A stretch of 64,000 nucleotides of DNA, from contig NZ_BMZN01000001.1 in the NCBI RefSeq assembly GCF_014652815.1, forward strand, positions 728,888-792,887, written 5' to 3'. This document shows, in pieces, positions 19,517 through 28,295 of this stretch. Each line of letters starts with the position of its first letter. Position 1 is the stretch's first letter. The notes below the pieces were generated by a model that had not been told where the DNA came from, searched no databases, and saw only the letters and a program-made list of their open reading frames with translations. The stretch comes from Alcaligenes pakistanensis. Its GTDB lineage: Bacteria > Pseudomonadota > Gammaproteobacteria > Burkholderiales > Burkholderiaceae_B. The translations under genes and the position numbers were made by a program.

Positions 19517-21502
19517 TTAGTGTGCTTCGGACAGCTGATCCAGAATGGCTGGGTTTTCCAGCGTGGAAACGTCTTGGGTGATCGGCTCGTTGTTAGCGAC
19601 AAAACGCAGCAAACGACGCATGATCTTGCCCGAGCGAGTCTTGGGCAGATTCTCGCCAAAGCGGATTTCACGCGGTTTGGCGATAGGACCAATTTCCTTG
19701 CCTACCCAGTTACGCAGCTCCGCTGCAATCTTGTCGGCTTCTTCACCCGATGGCAGATCGCTATTGAGCACCACAAAGGCCACAATGGCTTCGCCGGTCG
19801 TCGGATCGGGTTTGCCCACGACAGCAGCTTCCGCCACCAGAGGGTGCGCCACCAGAGCCGACTCCACTTCCATTGTGCCCAGGCGGTGGCCCGAGACGTT
19901 CAATACGTCATCGATACGGCCCATCACCCAGAAGTAGCCGTCGGCATCACGCTGCGCACCATCACCGGCCAGATAATAGCCTTTCAGTTCGGGCGGGAAA
20001 TAGCTTTTCACGAAACGGTCTGGATCGCCCCAGATGGTGCGAATCATATTGGGCCAAGGTTTGCGAATAACCAGGAAACCACCATTGCCGCGCTCAGCTT
20101 CTTCACCCGCCTCGTCCACAATGGCAACATCCATACCGGGGAACGGCAAGCCGCAAGAGCCAGGCTTCAAAGGCGTAGCACCAGGCAGCGGTGTGATCAC
20201 GTGGCCACCGGTTTCTGTTTGCCACCAGGTATCCACAATGGGGCAGCGCTCGCGACCCACATTCTTGTAGTACCACATCCAGGCTTCGGGATTGATGGGC
20301 TCGCCCACCGAACCGATGATACGCAGGGAGTCCAGATTGTATTGTTTGGGGTGAATGGCCTGGTCCGCTTCGGCTGCCTTGGTCAGGGAGCGAATGGCGG
20401 TAGGCGCGGTGTAGAACACGGTCACGCCATGGCGTTCGATCATGTTCCAGAAACGGCCAGCATCCGGGTAGGTCGGTACGCCCTCAAACACGACTTGTGT
20501 CACGCCTGCGGCCAGTGGGCCGTAAGTGATGAAGGTGTGGCCAGTAACCCAACCGATGTCGGCGGTACACCAGAACACATCGCTATCTTTAGCGTCAAAG
20601 GTCCACTGAACGCTGAGCATGGCACCCAGCAGATAGCCAGCCGAGGAGTGCTGCACGCCCTTGGGCTTACCGGTCGAACCGGAGGTATACAGAACAAACA
20701 GGGGATGCTCGGCGTTCACAGAAACTGCCGGGCACTCGGCGCTTTGGCCTTTAACCACATCGTCCCACCACAGGTCACGGCTTTCATGCCAGGCAACCGG
20801 GCCACCCGTGCGCTTATACACAATAACGTGACGCACCGCGTCGCAATCGTCATTGTTCAGCGCTTCATCCACCGCGTTTTTCAGCGCAATAGCACGACCA
20901 CCTCGACGCTGCTCGTCCGCCGTAATCACCAAAGTGGCACCTACGTCCACCGCACGTTCATGCAGACTCTTGGCCGAGAAGCCACCAAAAACCACCGAGT
21001 GAGTAATACCCAGACGGGCACATGCCTGCATGGCCACAATGGCTTGTACCGACATGGGCATGTAAATCAGGGCGCGCTCGCCGGTCTTGTGGCCCAGGGC
21101 TTTCAAACCATTGGCAAACTGGCACACCTGCTCATACAGTTCGCGGAAAGTCACCTTGGTAACTTCGCCGCCATCGGCTTCAAAAATGAGCGCAGTTTTG
21201 TGTTCTGTGGGGGTGCCCAAGTGCTTGTCCAGGCAGTTGGCCGAGACATTCAGCTCGCCATCATGGAACCACTTGTAAAACGGGGGATTACTGTCATCCA
21301 GAGCCTGGGTAAAGGGCTTGGTCCAGACCAAACGATCACGGGCCAACTCCGCCCAGTAGCCGGGGTTATCCTGCTCGGCTTTCTGGCAAAGCTCCTGGTA
21401 GGCCGCCATGCCAGCAATGCTCGCATCGCGTTCCAGCTCCGGGAACACGGGAAAGACTCGGCTTTCCGACAGGACGGATTCAATAGACGTTGGACCGCTC
21501 AT
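19517..21502 (-). CDS. acs: Acetyl-CoA synthetase
   Basis: AMP-forming acetate-CoA ligase that activates acetate through acetyl-AMP in the cytosol. The 661-residue product has the AMP-binding signature [39 protein letters not shown] and the C-terminal TRSGKIMRR whose Lys is acetylated to switch the enzyme off in many bacteria. AAGGAG lies 9 bp upstream of the ATG. It is a single-gene unit with its own terminator and a candidate promoter. Confidence 0.97.
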   Translation of the reverse strand: MSGPTSIESVLSESRVFPVFPELERDASIAGMAAYQELCQKAEQDNPGYWAELARDRLVWTKPFTQALDDSNPPFYKWFHDGELNVSANCLDKHLGTPTEHKTALIFEADGGEVTKVTFRELYEQVCQFANGLKALGHKTGERALIYMPMSVQAIVAMQACARLGITHSVVFGGFSAKSLHERAVDVGATLVITADEQRRGGRAIALKNAVDEALNNDDCDAVRHVIVYKRTGGPVAWHESRDLWWDDVVKGQSAECPAVSVNAEHPLFVLYTSGSTGKPKGVQHSSAGYLLGAMLSVQWTFDAKDSDVFWCTADIGWVTGHTFITYGPLAAGVTQVVFEGVPTYPDAGRFWNMIERHGVTVFYTAPTAIRSLTKAAEADQAIHPKQYNLDSLRIIGSVGEPINPEAWMWYYKNVGRERCPIVDTWWQTETGGHVITPLPGATPLKPGSCGLPFPGMDVAIVDEAGEEAERGNGGFLVIRKPWPNMIRTIWGDPDRFVKSYFPPELKGYYLAGDGAQRDADGYFWVMGRIDDVLNVSGHRLGTMEVESALVAHPLVAEAAVVGKPDPTTGEAIVAFVVLNSDLPSGEEADKIAAELRNWVGKEIGPIAKPREIRFGENLPKTRSGKIMRRLLRFVANNEPITQDVSTLENPAILDQLSEAH

Positions 21503-21574
21503 GGTTTTGGCTCCTTTATTTTCCAGATTTGGTGTTTTTTATGGGCCGCGCAGCAGGCGACCCAGCTTAATTTT

Positions 21575-21604
21575 ATATAAACGTAACGCGCCTTACTTAC
21601 TCAA
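21575..21604 (-). promoter_or_regulatory. Candidate acs promoter
   Basis: On the minus strand TTGAGT (21599-21604) and TTATAT (21575-21580) are 18 bp apart in an AT-rich patch about 75 bp upstream of the acs ATG. The -35 overlaps the stop of the upstream transporter gene. Confidence 0.4.
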
Positions 21605-22917
21605 TCCTGACAACTCAGATTGGCTTGATTCCTGGCCAAAATGCCACGCTCAAAATTCAAACGCGACAGGATAAGAAGACCGGCCAGGAAAAACAGACCG
21701 GTGCAGGCCAAGGCCAAACGATGGTTGCCGCCGCTAAGCCAGGTCACCAGCCCGTAAGACAGCGGGCCACATACCGCAGCCAATTGAATCGCAAAAGTCC
21801 ACAAGGCAAAGAATTCAGCCAGACGATTTTTTGGGGCCAGCAGGCCCACCATTGCCCGGCCTGCACTTTGGCTGCTGCCTATGCACAGCCCCGCTACCGC
21901 CGCAGCCGCCCAGAACCCGGCCAGAGAGCGTGTGCTGACCGCAATCGTCACCATGACCAACCAGGCGCACAGTGTCAGCGCCAGAGCGCGTCGATGGCCG
22001 ATCCGGTCCTGGATATGGCCGAACAGCAAAGCCCCTACCGCCGCGGCAATATTGACCGTGAAGATCAAAATCATGGTTTGTGCCATCGTGAAGCCCATGG
22101 CCTCAGTCGCATATACCGCTGAGAGGGTAATAATGACGGCAATCCCCGCCTGATAGGCCGCTCCGCACATCAGTAAGGTTCGGAAATCGGGGAAATGCTG
22201 ATGTACATCGCGCGCCGAGGCAATCAAGCGCGACAACATACCCTGCTGCTCTGCCCCGCTAGGCGCACTGCGCTCACGCAGCAGTAAGAAGGAAGGCAGG
22301 GCCGAGAGAGCAAACAAGGTGGCGGTAATTAACACAATGCCGGGTACATACTGCTGAGCCGTCCAGCCTTGGGCTGTTGCCCAGGCTAAAAAGGCCAACG
22401 AAAGCCCTAAGGCCAACATGCCGCCAAAATAGCCGAACCCCCAGCCCCACCCCGAGACACGCCCCAGGGCTTCAGGCTTGGCAATTTCCGGTAGAAAAGC
22501 ACCAATAATTGACTCACCGATGCAATAGCAATAGTTAGACAGGGCGATGAACACCAGGGCCCAAACGATGTCATCTGGACCGGCCCAAAATAAAAGTGCC
22601 GTTGCAACCACACACCCTACGGTGCTACTGAATAATAGACGTCGCTTACCCTGCCGGGCATCAGCCCGCGCACCCAGAGCAGGCATCGTCAACATGATGC
22701 TTAAATAGGAGGCCGACAGTGCCAATGTCCAGGCCAAGGTTGCCCAGCTGCGCCCTGCGGCGACAACGCCCACAAAATACGCGCTATAGACGCTGGTCAG
22801 GATGACTGTGGTGTAGCCAGAGTTTGCGAAATCATACATAGCCCATGCCCACAACTCACGCAGTCGCACACCTTCATTTAGGGCTTTCCCTAGGGCCTGT
22901 CCCATAAATCGCATCAT
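21601..22917 (-). CDS. UMF1/ATG22-like MFS transporter
   Basis: A 438-residue protein with about 12 membrane segments. WAWAMYDFANSGYTTVILTSVY (residues about 24-45) is the hallmark N-terminal motif of the UMF1 family of the major facilitator superfamily, related to the eukaryotic vacuolar amino acid effluxer Atg22. The bacterial substrates are unknown. The ATG at 22917 follows AGGGA by six bases. It is upstream of acs on the same strand but separated by a promoter-like region. Confidence 0.9.
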   Translation of the reverse strand: MMRFMGQALGKALNEGVRLRELWAWAMYDFANSGYTTVILTSVYSAYFVGVVAAGRSWATLAWTLALSASYLSIMLTMPALGARADARQGKRRLLFSSTVGCVVATALLFWAGPDDIVWALVFIALSNYCYCIGESIIGAFLPEIAKPEALGRVSGWGWGFGYFGGMLALGLSLAFLAWATAQGWTAQQYVPGIVLITATLFALSALPSFLLLRERSAPSGAEQQGMLSRLIASARDVHQHFPDFRTLLMCGAAYQAGIAVIITLSAVYATEAMGFTMAQTMILIFTVNIAAAVGALLFGHIQDRIGHRRALALTLCAWLVMVTIAVSTRSLAGFWAAAAVAGLCIGSSQSAGRAMVGLLAPKNRLAEFFALWTFAIQLAAVCGPLSYGLVTWLSGGNHRLALACTGLFFLAGLLILSRLNFERGILARNQANLSCQD

Positions 22918-23251
22918 TCAATCCCTATAAACAGTCAAACTTCGCTCTATTTCGCGCATTTACTGGCAAACAAGCAAGAAGAGCACTGGACCCATATACA
23001 GAGCCCCAAAACCGCGCGCCGCTGCACTTTGCAACAGTATGATTCAATCGCAAAATACACTCTTACAACGCTTTACGGTGCAATTGTCATCCGGTACACT
23101 GCCTAACAATTCAACGCACAGCAACGTTCGGCAAGGTATGCGCTTTTAGCCATACTTACAGCCCTGATACCCATCAATTGCTGCTAATTTCAGCAAAAAT
23201 AGGCATCAAGGTTGTGCTGCTGCCCACCAAGTCCTTAAAAAAGCCCTGGTT
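22918..23251. other. Divergent intergenic region, UMF1 transporter and NlpC/P60 gene
   Basis: These 334 bp separate two divergent genes and must hold both promoters, but I could not pick convincing hexamers. I see no small gene, terminator or RNA gene in it. Confidence 0.5.
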
Positions 23252-23971
23252 ATGCCGCCACATTACCTGAATCCACCTGCACTTTTGCATATTACTTATC
23301 GCAGCGCCAAATATCTTTTGCTGGCCGGTGCACTGGCCCTGACAGGGTGTGCCACTACCGGTACTCAGCAGTCCAGTAAAGACCAGAGTCGTGCAGAACT
23401 GGACCACAGTTACTACGCCGATTACGAGTTCCAGACCGAGTCCGATCCTTTGGGTTCTTATCTGGCCAATCGTGCGCGTAATGACATCAATATTGCGTAC
23501 AGCAGCGATCGTCGCCAAGGGCGTACTGAAAGCCGCAGCAGCCAAACTTCCGCCTCGACTCATGGCCTGGCATCAACTGCCCTGTCCTTTCTAGGTGTTA
23601 AATACAGTTTTGGTGGCGACGCCCCCAGCACGGGCTTTGATTGCAGCGGTCTGGTTTCCTACGCGGCTGAGAAATCCCTGGGCCTGAAACTGCCCCGCCA
23701 ATCCAAAGACATTGCCAAAGAAGGCACCTCGGTTAACCGCAACGAGCTGCGCAAAGGCGATCTGGTCTTTTTCAATACCCGTGGTGCCCGTTTCTCTCAC
23801 GTAGGCATTTACCTGGGTGACGACAAATTTGTCCATGCTCCTCGCACCGGCGCTGTCGTGCGCGTAGAGAACATGCAAGTGGGCTACTGGAAGAAGCGCT
23901 ATAACGGTGCTCGCCGTCTGGCCGCCGCTGATATACAGCAGTCTGAAACCCGTCTGCGCAGCGTCAAGTAA
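23252..23971 (+). CDS. NlpC/P60 family lipoprotein (putative peptidoglycan endopeptidase)
   Basis: A 239-residue protein with a lipoprotein signal (LLLAGALALTGC, lipobox LTGC at about residues 29-32), a disordered Ser/Gln/Asp-rich linker, and a C-terminal NlpC/P60 domain. The catalytic Cys is in FDCSGLVSYA, the His in RFSHVGIYLG, and a third polar residue in KFVHAPRTG. Such enzymes cut the gamma-D-Glu-mDAP bond in stem peptides, like E. coli Spr/MepS, and act from the inner leaflet of the outer membrane. Its length and layout resemble MepS, though the linker is longer. A strong terminator follows. Confidence 0.93.
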   Translation: MPPHYLNPPALLHITYRSAKYLLLAGALALTGCATTGTQQSSKDQSRAELDHSYYADYEFQTESDPLGSYLANRARNDINIAYSSDRRQGRTESRSSQTSASTHGLASTALSFLGVKYSFGGDAPSTGFDCSGLVSYAAEKSLGLKLPRQSKDIAKEGTSVNRNELRKGDLVFFNTRGARFSHVGIYLGDDKFVHAPRTGAVVRVENMQVGYWKKRYNGARRLAAADIQQSETRLRSVK

Positions 23972-24001
23972 CGATCGCCCTGCAAGACCCTTCAGCACAA
24001 G

Positions 24002-24036
24002 AAAAAGCCACTGTTCATAGAACAGTGGCTTTTTTT
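24002..24036 (+). terminator. Terminator of the NlpC/P60 gene
   Basis: agccactgttc (24006-24016) pairs perfectly with gaacagtggct (24020-24030) around ATA and is followed by T7; A5 on the left allows use in the opposite direction for the DUF2325 gene. Confidence 0.92.
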
Positions 24037-24084
24037 CTACTCTGTAAAGATTCCTTCTTTGCCCCAGTAAGTCATGCCGCCAAT

Positions 24085-24432
24085 CTATTGGCCCTTGGAC
24101 TTACCGAGCGGACAAGATTCACAATACCCACACTGAGTTAAGGCTTGCTTCATGCTACAAACGGAGCGGCGGCAGGCAACCACTCGAATGCCCGACTTCG
24201 TGGCAGCGGCACGGAACGTCTTCATCACGTTGTGGCCCAGGAAATCGGTCAGGAGAATCAGTAAATCGGTACCAGAAGGCAACTGAAGCGTCTTCTTCTG
24301 ATGGGCAGGATCACGCCCGCTAATATGGTGTTTGATCGAGATATTGTGGATCTTGAGCAAGTCGGGAATATTACCCAAACGATCTGCTCCGACCACGACG
24401 GCGCTGACATATTGAGACACAGGAAACTCCAT
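24085..24432 (-). CDS. DUF2325 domain protein, Fur-box controlled
   Basis: A 115-residue protein with a Rossmann-like DUF2325 domain: AVVVGADRLGNIPDLLK at the N-terminus, LLILLTDFLGHNVMKTFRAAA in the middle, and a Cys-rich end with CRRSVCSM and CGYCESCPLG. The family function is not established. The five cysteines near the C-terminus suggest metal or Fe-S binding, which is inference. A strong Fur box overlaps its promoter, so it is probably induced by iron starvation. The gene is monocistronic. Confidence 0.85.
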   Translation of the reverse strand: MEFPVSQYVSAVVVGADRLGNIPDLLKIHNISIKHHISGRDPAHQKKTLQLPSGTDLLILLTDFLGHNVMKTFRAAATKSGIRVVACRRSVCSMKQALTQCGYCESCPLGKSKGQ

Positions 24433-24447
24433 TGGCTAAGAAAGTTG

Positions 24448-24480
24448 GATAATGATAATCATTCTTATTATCATAGTCAA
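24448..24480 (-). promoter_or_regulatory. Fur box overlapping the DUF2325 promoter
   Basis: gataatgataatcattctt (24448-24466) matches the 19-bp Fur consensus at 17 positions. Overlapping 8-bp inverted arms, atgataat (24452-24459) and attatcat (24467-24474), extend it. On the minus strand TTGACT (24475-24480) and TATCAT (24452-24457) are spaced 17 bp apart, so Fur-Fe would occlude the promoter. Confidence 0.85.
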
Positions 24481-24568
24481 TTGAGTCGATAGCTTGTTTC
24501 AATTTTTACTTATAGCCGTTCTCAATAAGTGACTAAGGCCTTCAGCCAGCCCCTCTCGCACCCAAAGC

Positions 24569-24603
24569 AATAAAGGCCACCTCGATCTGTGGTGGCCTTT
24601 ATT
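24569..24603 (-). terminator. Terminator after cysB
   Basis: Perfect 13-bp arms aataaaggccacc (24569-24581) and ggtggcctttatt (24591-24603) with a 9-nt loop lie 43 bp past the cysB stop. T-content is modest (ctttattg) on both strands. Confidence 0.75.
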
Positions 24604-24646
24604 GATCTATCTTTGCAGCGTCTAAACAGGCGCTATCCGTATAACT

Positions 24647-25597
24647 TTACTTCGCGCCATTGACCAGTTTTTCGTCCAGAGCGCTAAGCACCACATCGCG
24701 GGTCAACTCCGGCGCCAGCATTTCCAGTAACTCAAAAATATAGTCACGCAGGAACGCCCCTGCTTTCACAGCCACCTTGGTATGGTGTGCGCCGAACAAA
24801 TGTCCGACTGGCAGCCCCACCAGGCCCTTGTCGCGGCGTGGATCAAAAGCAATCCCCGCGATAATGCCAATCCCCAGGCCCACATCGACGTAGGTCTTGA
24901 TCACGTCAGCATCAATGGCCTCCAGCACAATGTCCGGTGTGATGCCGTGCTTGGCGAAGGCCTCATCAATCGAACCACGACCGGAGAAAGCATGGTCGTA
25001 GGTCACGATGGGATATTGGGCCAGTGTCTCAATGGATAGCAACTTGTTGGCCGGCAGATCTGCCAGGGGGTGATCGGGTTTGACCACCACCGTATGCTCC
25101 CAGGTGTAGACGGGCAAGGCCACCAAGCCAGGTGTCAAAGCCAGGGTTTCGGTAGCGATAGCTACGTCAGCCTGTTCATGGAGCACCATTTGGGCCAGCA
25201 CCGGCGGACTGCCTTCCGCCAAGGACATATGGACCTTGGGAAAGCGGCGGCGGAATTCGGGGATCACCTTAGGCAGCAAATATCGTGCCTGGGCGTGCGT
25301 ACAAGCAATCACCAAGGTGCCTTCATCGCGGCGGGCGAAGTCGTCGCTGACGCGCTTGAGGTTATCGATCTCGCGCATGATGCGGTCAATCACCTCGGCG
25401 ACGGCTTCTCCCGGTCGGGTCAGGCCCTTAATGCGTTTTCCATGACGTTCAAAAATCTTGATGCCCAGTTCATCTTCAAACTCGATGATCGCCTTGGACA
25501 CTCCCGGTTGGGAGGTATAGAGCGAACGAGCGGCTTCAGTCAGATTGAAGTTACGTCGGATGGTCTCTCGGACAAAGCGGAATTGTTGAATATTCAT
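24647..25597 (-). CDS. cysB: CysB family LysR-type regulator
   Basis: CysB activates sulfate assimilation genes in response to N-acetylserine. The 316-residue product begins MNIQQFRFVRETIRRNFNLTEAARSLYTSQPGVSKAI, the characteristic CysB helix-turn-helix, and continues with a type 2 periplasmic-binding-like effector domain (LVIACTHAQARYLLP, PIVTYDHAFSGRGSI, DADVIKTYVDVGLGIGII). Its length matches E. coli CysB (324). A serine acetyltransferase gene lies 7 kb away in the same window and would supply the inducer precursor. An inverted repeat covers its promoter. Confidence 0.95.
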   Translation of the reverse strand: MNIQQFRFVRETIRRNFNLTEAARSLYTSQPGVSKAIIEFEDELGIKIFERHGKRIKGLTRPGEAVAEVIDRIMREIDNLKRVSDDFARRDEGTLVIACTHAQARYLLPKVIPEFRRRFPKVHMSLAEGSPPVLAQMVLHEQADVAIATETLALTPGLVALPVYTWEHTVVVKPDHPLADLPANKLLSIETLAQYPIVTYDHAFSGRGSIDEAFAKHGITPDIVLEAIDADVIKTYVDVGLGIGIIAGIAFDPRRDKGLVGLPVGHLFGAHHTKVAVKAGAFLRDYIFELLEMLAPELTRDVVLSALDEKLVNGAK

Positions 25598-25602
25598 ATG
25601 TT

Positions 25603-25629
25603 AATAGCCCCAGGTACAGGGCTATTATA
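25603..25629 (-). promoter_or_regulatory. cysB -10 element with overlapping inverted repeat
   Basis: Minus-strand TATAAT (25624-25629) is a perfect -10 element 27 bp upstream of the cysB ATG; no good -35 is visible. Arms aatagccc (25603-25610) and gggctatt (25619-25626) flank an 8-nt loop over the expected transcription start, which suits autoregulation or a leader hairpin. Confidence 0.5.
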
Positions 25630-25683
25630 TGTAATAAGAAACCGCTCGTTTATTGCATTAAGTTATATATATAGATTGAACCA

Positions 25684-27177
25684 TTACGTCATGCTGATTG
25701 TGGTGTTGATCGTATTGGCGTGAGCTTGCCAGCGAGCCGTCACTGTTTTGGTCTGCGTCCAGAACTGAACGGCTTGCTTACCATTGGGGCCCAGATCGCC
25801 CAGCTTGGACGCACGCGAACCGGTGAAGCTGAACCAGGCCACAGGCACAGGGATAGGAATGTTGATGCCGATCTGGCCCACATCGATACGGTTCTGGAAG
25901 TAGCGCGCATGGCCGCCGTCCTGGGTAAAGATGGACACACCATTACCGTTGGGGTTGCGATTAATGAACTGCACCGCTTCCTCCAGGGTGTTGACACGCA
26001 CGATACACAGCACAGGGCCAAAGATTTCTTCTTCGTAAATGCGCATCTCGGCTTTCACGTCGCTAAAAACGGTTGGACCGACAAAGTTTCCGCTCTCATA
26101 ACCGGACACCTTCAGACCACGGCCATCCAGCAGCAGCTTGGCGCCTTCTTGTACACCAGCCTCAATCAAGGACTCCACACGCTGGCGCGCACGTGGCGAG
26201 ACCAGAGGCCCCAAATCGGCTTCACGATCGGTACCGACATTGACTTTCATGGTGGCGGCGCGCTTGACCAGCTCGTCAATCCACTCGCCGCTTTCACCGA
26301 CCATCACCGCCACCGAAATGGCCATGCAACGTTGGCCTGCTGCACCAAAAGCCGCACCCAACAATTGATTGATCGCCACGTCACGATCTGCATCCGGCAT
26401 CACGATGCAATGGTTCTTGGCGCCCATCATGGCTTGTGAGCGCTTGCCCGCTTCTGTCGCACGACGGTGAATTTCGGTACCTACTGCGGTCGAGCCAATG
26501 AAAGAAACGGCTTTGACCTCAGGGTGCGTGACCAAGGCATTGGCGATATCAGCACCGCCGTGAACCACGTTCAAAACGCCTGGAGGCAAACCAGCTTCCA
26601 GAGCCAGCTCGGCCAGCATCAAGCTGGCGCTGGGGTCTTGCTCGGAAGGCTTGAGTACAAAGGTATTACCACAAGCCACGGCCAGCGGGAACATGAAGCA
26701 CGGCAGCATGACAGGGAAGTTGAACGCGGTCACGCCAGCACACACGCCCAAAGGCTGGATCAAGGTGTAAACATCGATACCACCAGCGGCATTTTCTGCG
26801 TATTCGCCTAACTGCATGGAGGCAATGGAACACGCGTACTCGATCACTTCCAGGCCACGCCCCACTTCACCTTCAGCGTCGGGCATGGTTTTGCCATGCT
26901 CACGCGAAATGGCCTCGGCCAACTTAGTGCTGTTTTCACGAACCAGACGCTGCAAATTCAGCATGACACGCATGCGAGCGCCCTGGCTGGAATGACGCCA
27001 GCTTTCATAGGCTTTAGCTGAACTGGCAATAATGGTTTCCAATTCGTCCATGGTGGCATAAGGCACTTGCGCCACCACCTCCTGGGTCGCTGGATTGAGC
27101 ACATCGTCCCAACGGGTGCTCTTGGATTGAACATGTTGTCCATCGATCAGCAAAGGTACACGAACCACTTCCGTCAT
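25684..27177 (-). CDS. mmsA: CoA-acylating methylmalonate-semialdehyde dehydrogenase
   Basis: MmsA oxidises methylmalonate semialdehyde to propionyl-CoA in valine and thymine catabolism, using NAD and CoA. The 497-residue product has the aldehyde dehydrogenase fold: FNFPVMLPCFMFPLAVACGN, LNVVHGGADIANALVTHPEVKAVSFIGSTAVG, catalytic Cys in GAAGQRCMAISVAV, and GSRASKLGDLGPNGKQAVQFWTQTKTVTARW at the end, which is typical. About 13 extra residues follow the usual terminus. mmsB and the other valine genes are not in the window. A LysR gene is divergent. Confidence 0.95.
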   Translation of the reverse strand: MTEVVRVPLLIDGQHVQSKSTRWDDVLNPATQEVVAQVPYATMDELETIIASSAKAYESWRHSSQGARMRVMLNLQRLVRENSTKLAEAISREHGKTMPDAEGEVGRGLEVIEYACSIASMQLGEYAENAAGGIDVYTLIQPLGVCAGVTAFNFPVMLPCFMFPLAVACGNTFVLKPSEQDPSASLMLAELALEAGLPPGVLNVVHGGADIANALVTHPEVKAVSFIGSTAVGTEIHRRATEAGKRSQAMMGAKNHCIVMPDADRDVAINQLLGAAFGAAGQRCMAISVAVMVGESGEWIDELVKRAATMKVNVGTDREADLGPLVSPRARQRVESLIEAGVQEGAKLLLDGRGLKVSGYESGNFVGPTVFSDVKAEMRIYEEEIFGPVLCIVRVNTLEEAVQFINRNPNGNGVSIFTQDGGHARYFQNRIDVGQIGINIPIPVPVAWFSFTGSRASKLGDLGPNGKQAVQFWTQTKTVTARWQAHANTINTTISMT

Positions 27178-27233
27178 AGCATGTCTCCAATGAATTGCTC
27201 AGGCGGCTAAGCCTTATTTGTTATCCCACTTGT

Positions 27234-27247
27234 ATGAGGGTTCTCAT
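27234..27247. promoter_or_regulatory. Inverted repeat in the mmsA/LysR intergenic region
   Basis: ATGAG (27234-27238) and CTCAT (27243-27247) flank GGTT, about 60 bp upstream of mmsA and 95 bp upstream of the LysR gene. It is a candidate site for the divergent regulator, but the arms are short. Confidence 0.3.
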
Positions 27248-27342
27248 CGAGTGTAGAAGCCTCAAGACCCGTTTACCATGTTGAAAAATGCACAGGAGCT
27301 GGGCATTTATGCACAAGTCTTTTTCAAGGCGGGCCCATCAAG

Positions 27343-28236
27343 ATGGATTGGGATAATCTGCGTTATTTTCTGGAAGTGGCCCGCTGCCAACGGATCAGCT
27401 TGGCCGCTCAACGGCTGGGCGTGCAGCACAGCACCGTCGCCCGTCGCATCCAGGCCCTGGAGCAAGAACTAGGTTTGCGCCTGTTTCATAAGTCCACTGT
27501 TAGCGGCTACAGCCTGACCAGCGAAGGTCTGAACCTGCAACAGCGCATGGAACCCGTCGAAAGCCGTCTGTTGGCAGCTCGTGATGCCATTACAGGCAAG
27601 GCACGGCCCTTGACCGGCAAGCTACGCTTGGGCTGCACCGAAGCGTTTGGCAGTTATGTGCTGACCCCTTTATTGAGTATTTTTCAGACCCAATACCCAG
27701 AACTGACCCTGGAGTTACTGCCCGTCCCCCGCCCAATCAGCCTGTCACGTCGGGATGCGGATTTGGCTATTGCCCTGGAGCGCCCCCAACGCGGCCCTTA
27801 CTGGTGCACACGTCTGGCAGATTACAGCTTGCGGCTTTACGCCCATCAGGACTACCTGAATGCCCATCCGCCTATAGAAAGCGTGCAGGATCTTTCTCAG
27901 CACCGCTTTATTGCCTATGTGGATGATCTGGTTTTCAGCGACAGCCTGCGCTATCTGGAGGAGATTGTCAGATCGGCAGCGGTGCGGTTTCGCAGCACCA
28001 GTGTGATTGCTCAATATCAGGCCACTTTGCAGGGACAAGGCATTGCTGTGCTGCCCTGCTTTCTGGCCAAGACGGACCCGCGTTTGCGCTGTGTGCTGCC
28101 AGATCAGGTAGAACTGCGACGTCGCTTCTGGATGTTTTGCCACGAGGAGCAGCGTCAAAATCCCAGCTTGACCCGGCTATGGCACTTTCTTAAACAGTCT
28201 GTGGAGGAACGGCAGGATCTGCTGGACGGGGTTTAG
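27343..28236 (+). CDS. LysR family transcriptional regulator, divergent from mmsA
   Basis: A 297-residue LysR-type protein. The N-terminal helix-turn-helix reads LEVARCQRISLAAQRLGVQHSTVARRIQALEQ, followed by LRLFHKSTVSGYSLTSEG; the effector domain starts near GKLRLGCTEAFGSYVL. The HSTVARRI helix is typical of the subgroup that starts MDWDNLRYFLEVAR and often controls aldehyde dehydrogenase genes. By divergent placement it probably regulates mmsA in response to a valine-pathway intermediate; this is inference. Confidence 0.9.
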   Translation: MDWDNLRYFLEVARCQRISLAAQRLGVQHSTVARRIQALEQELGLRLFHKSTVSGYSLTSEGLNLQQRMEPVESRLLAARDAITGKARPLTGKLRLGCTEAFGSYVLTPLLSIFQTQYPELTLELLPVPRPISLSRRDADLAIALERPQRGPYWCTRLADYSLRLYAHQDYLNAHPPIESVQDLSQHRFIAYVDDLVFSDSLRYLEEIVRSAAVRFRSTSVIAQYQATLQGQGIAVLPCFLAKTDPRLRCVLPDQVELRRRFWMFCHEEQRQNPSLTRLWHFLKQSVEERQDLLDGV

Positions 28237-28295
28237 CAAGCGACGTCCAGGCACAAGAAGACAATAAAAAAGGGGCGATACGCGACTTTCTATAC

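Noticed and set aside
19520-21580. 686-codon plus-strand frame
   Set aside because: It is antisense to the complete and well-conserved acs gene and has no domain of its own.
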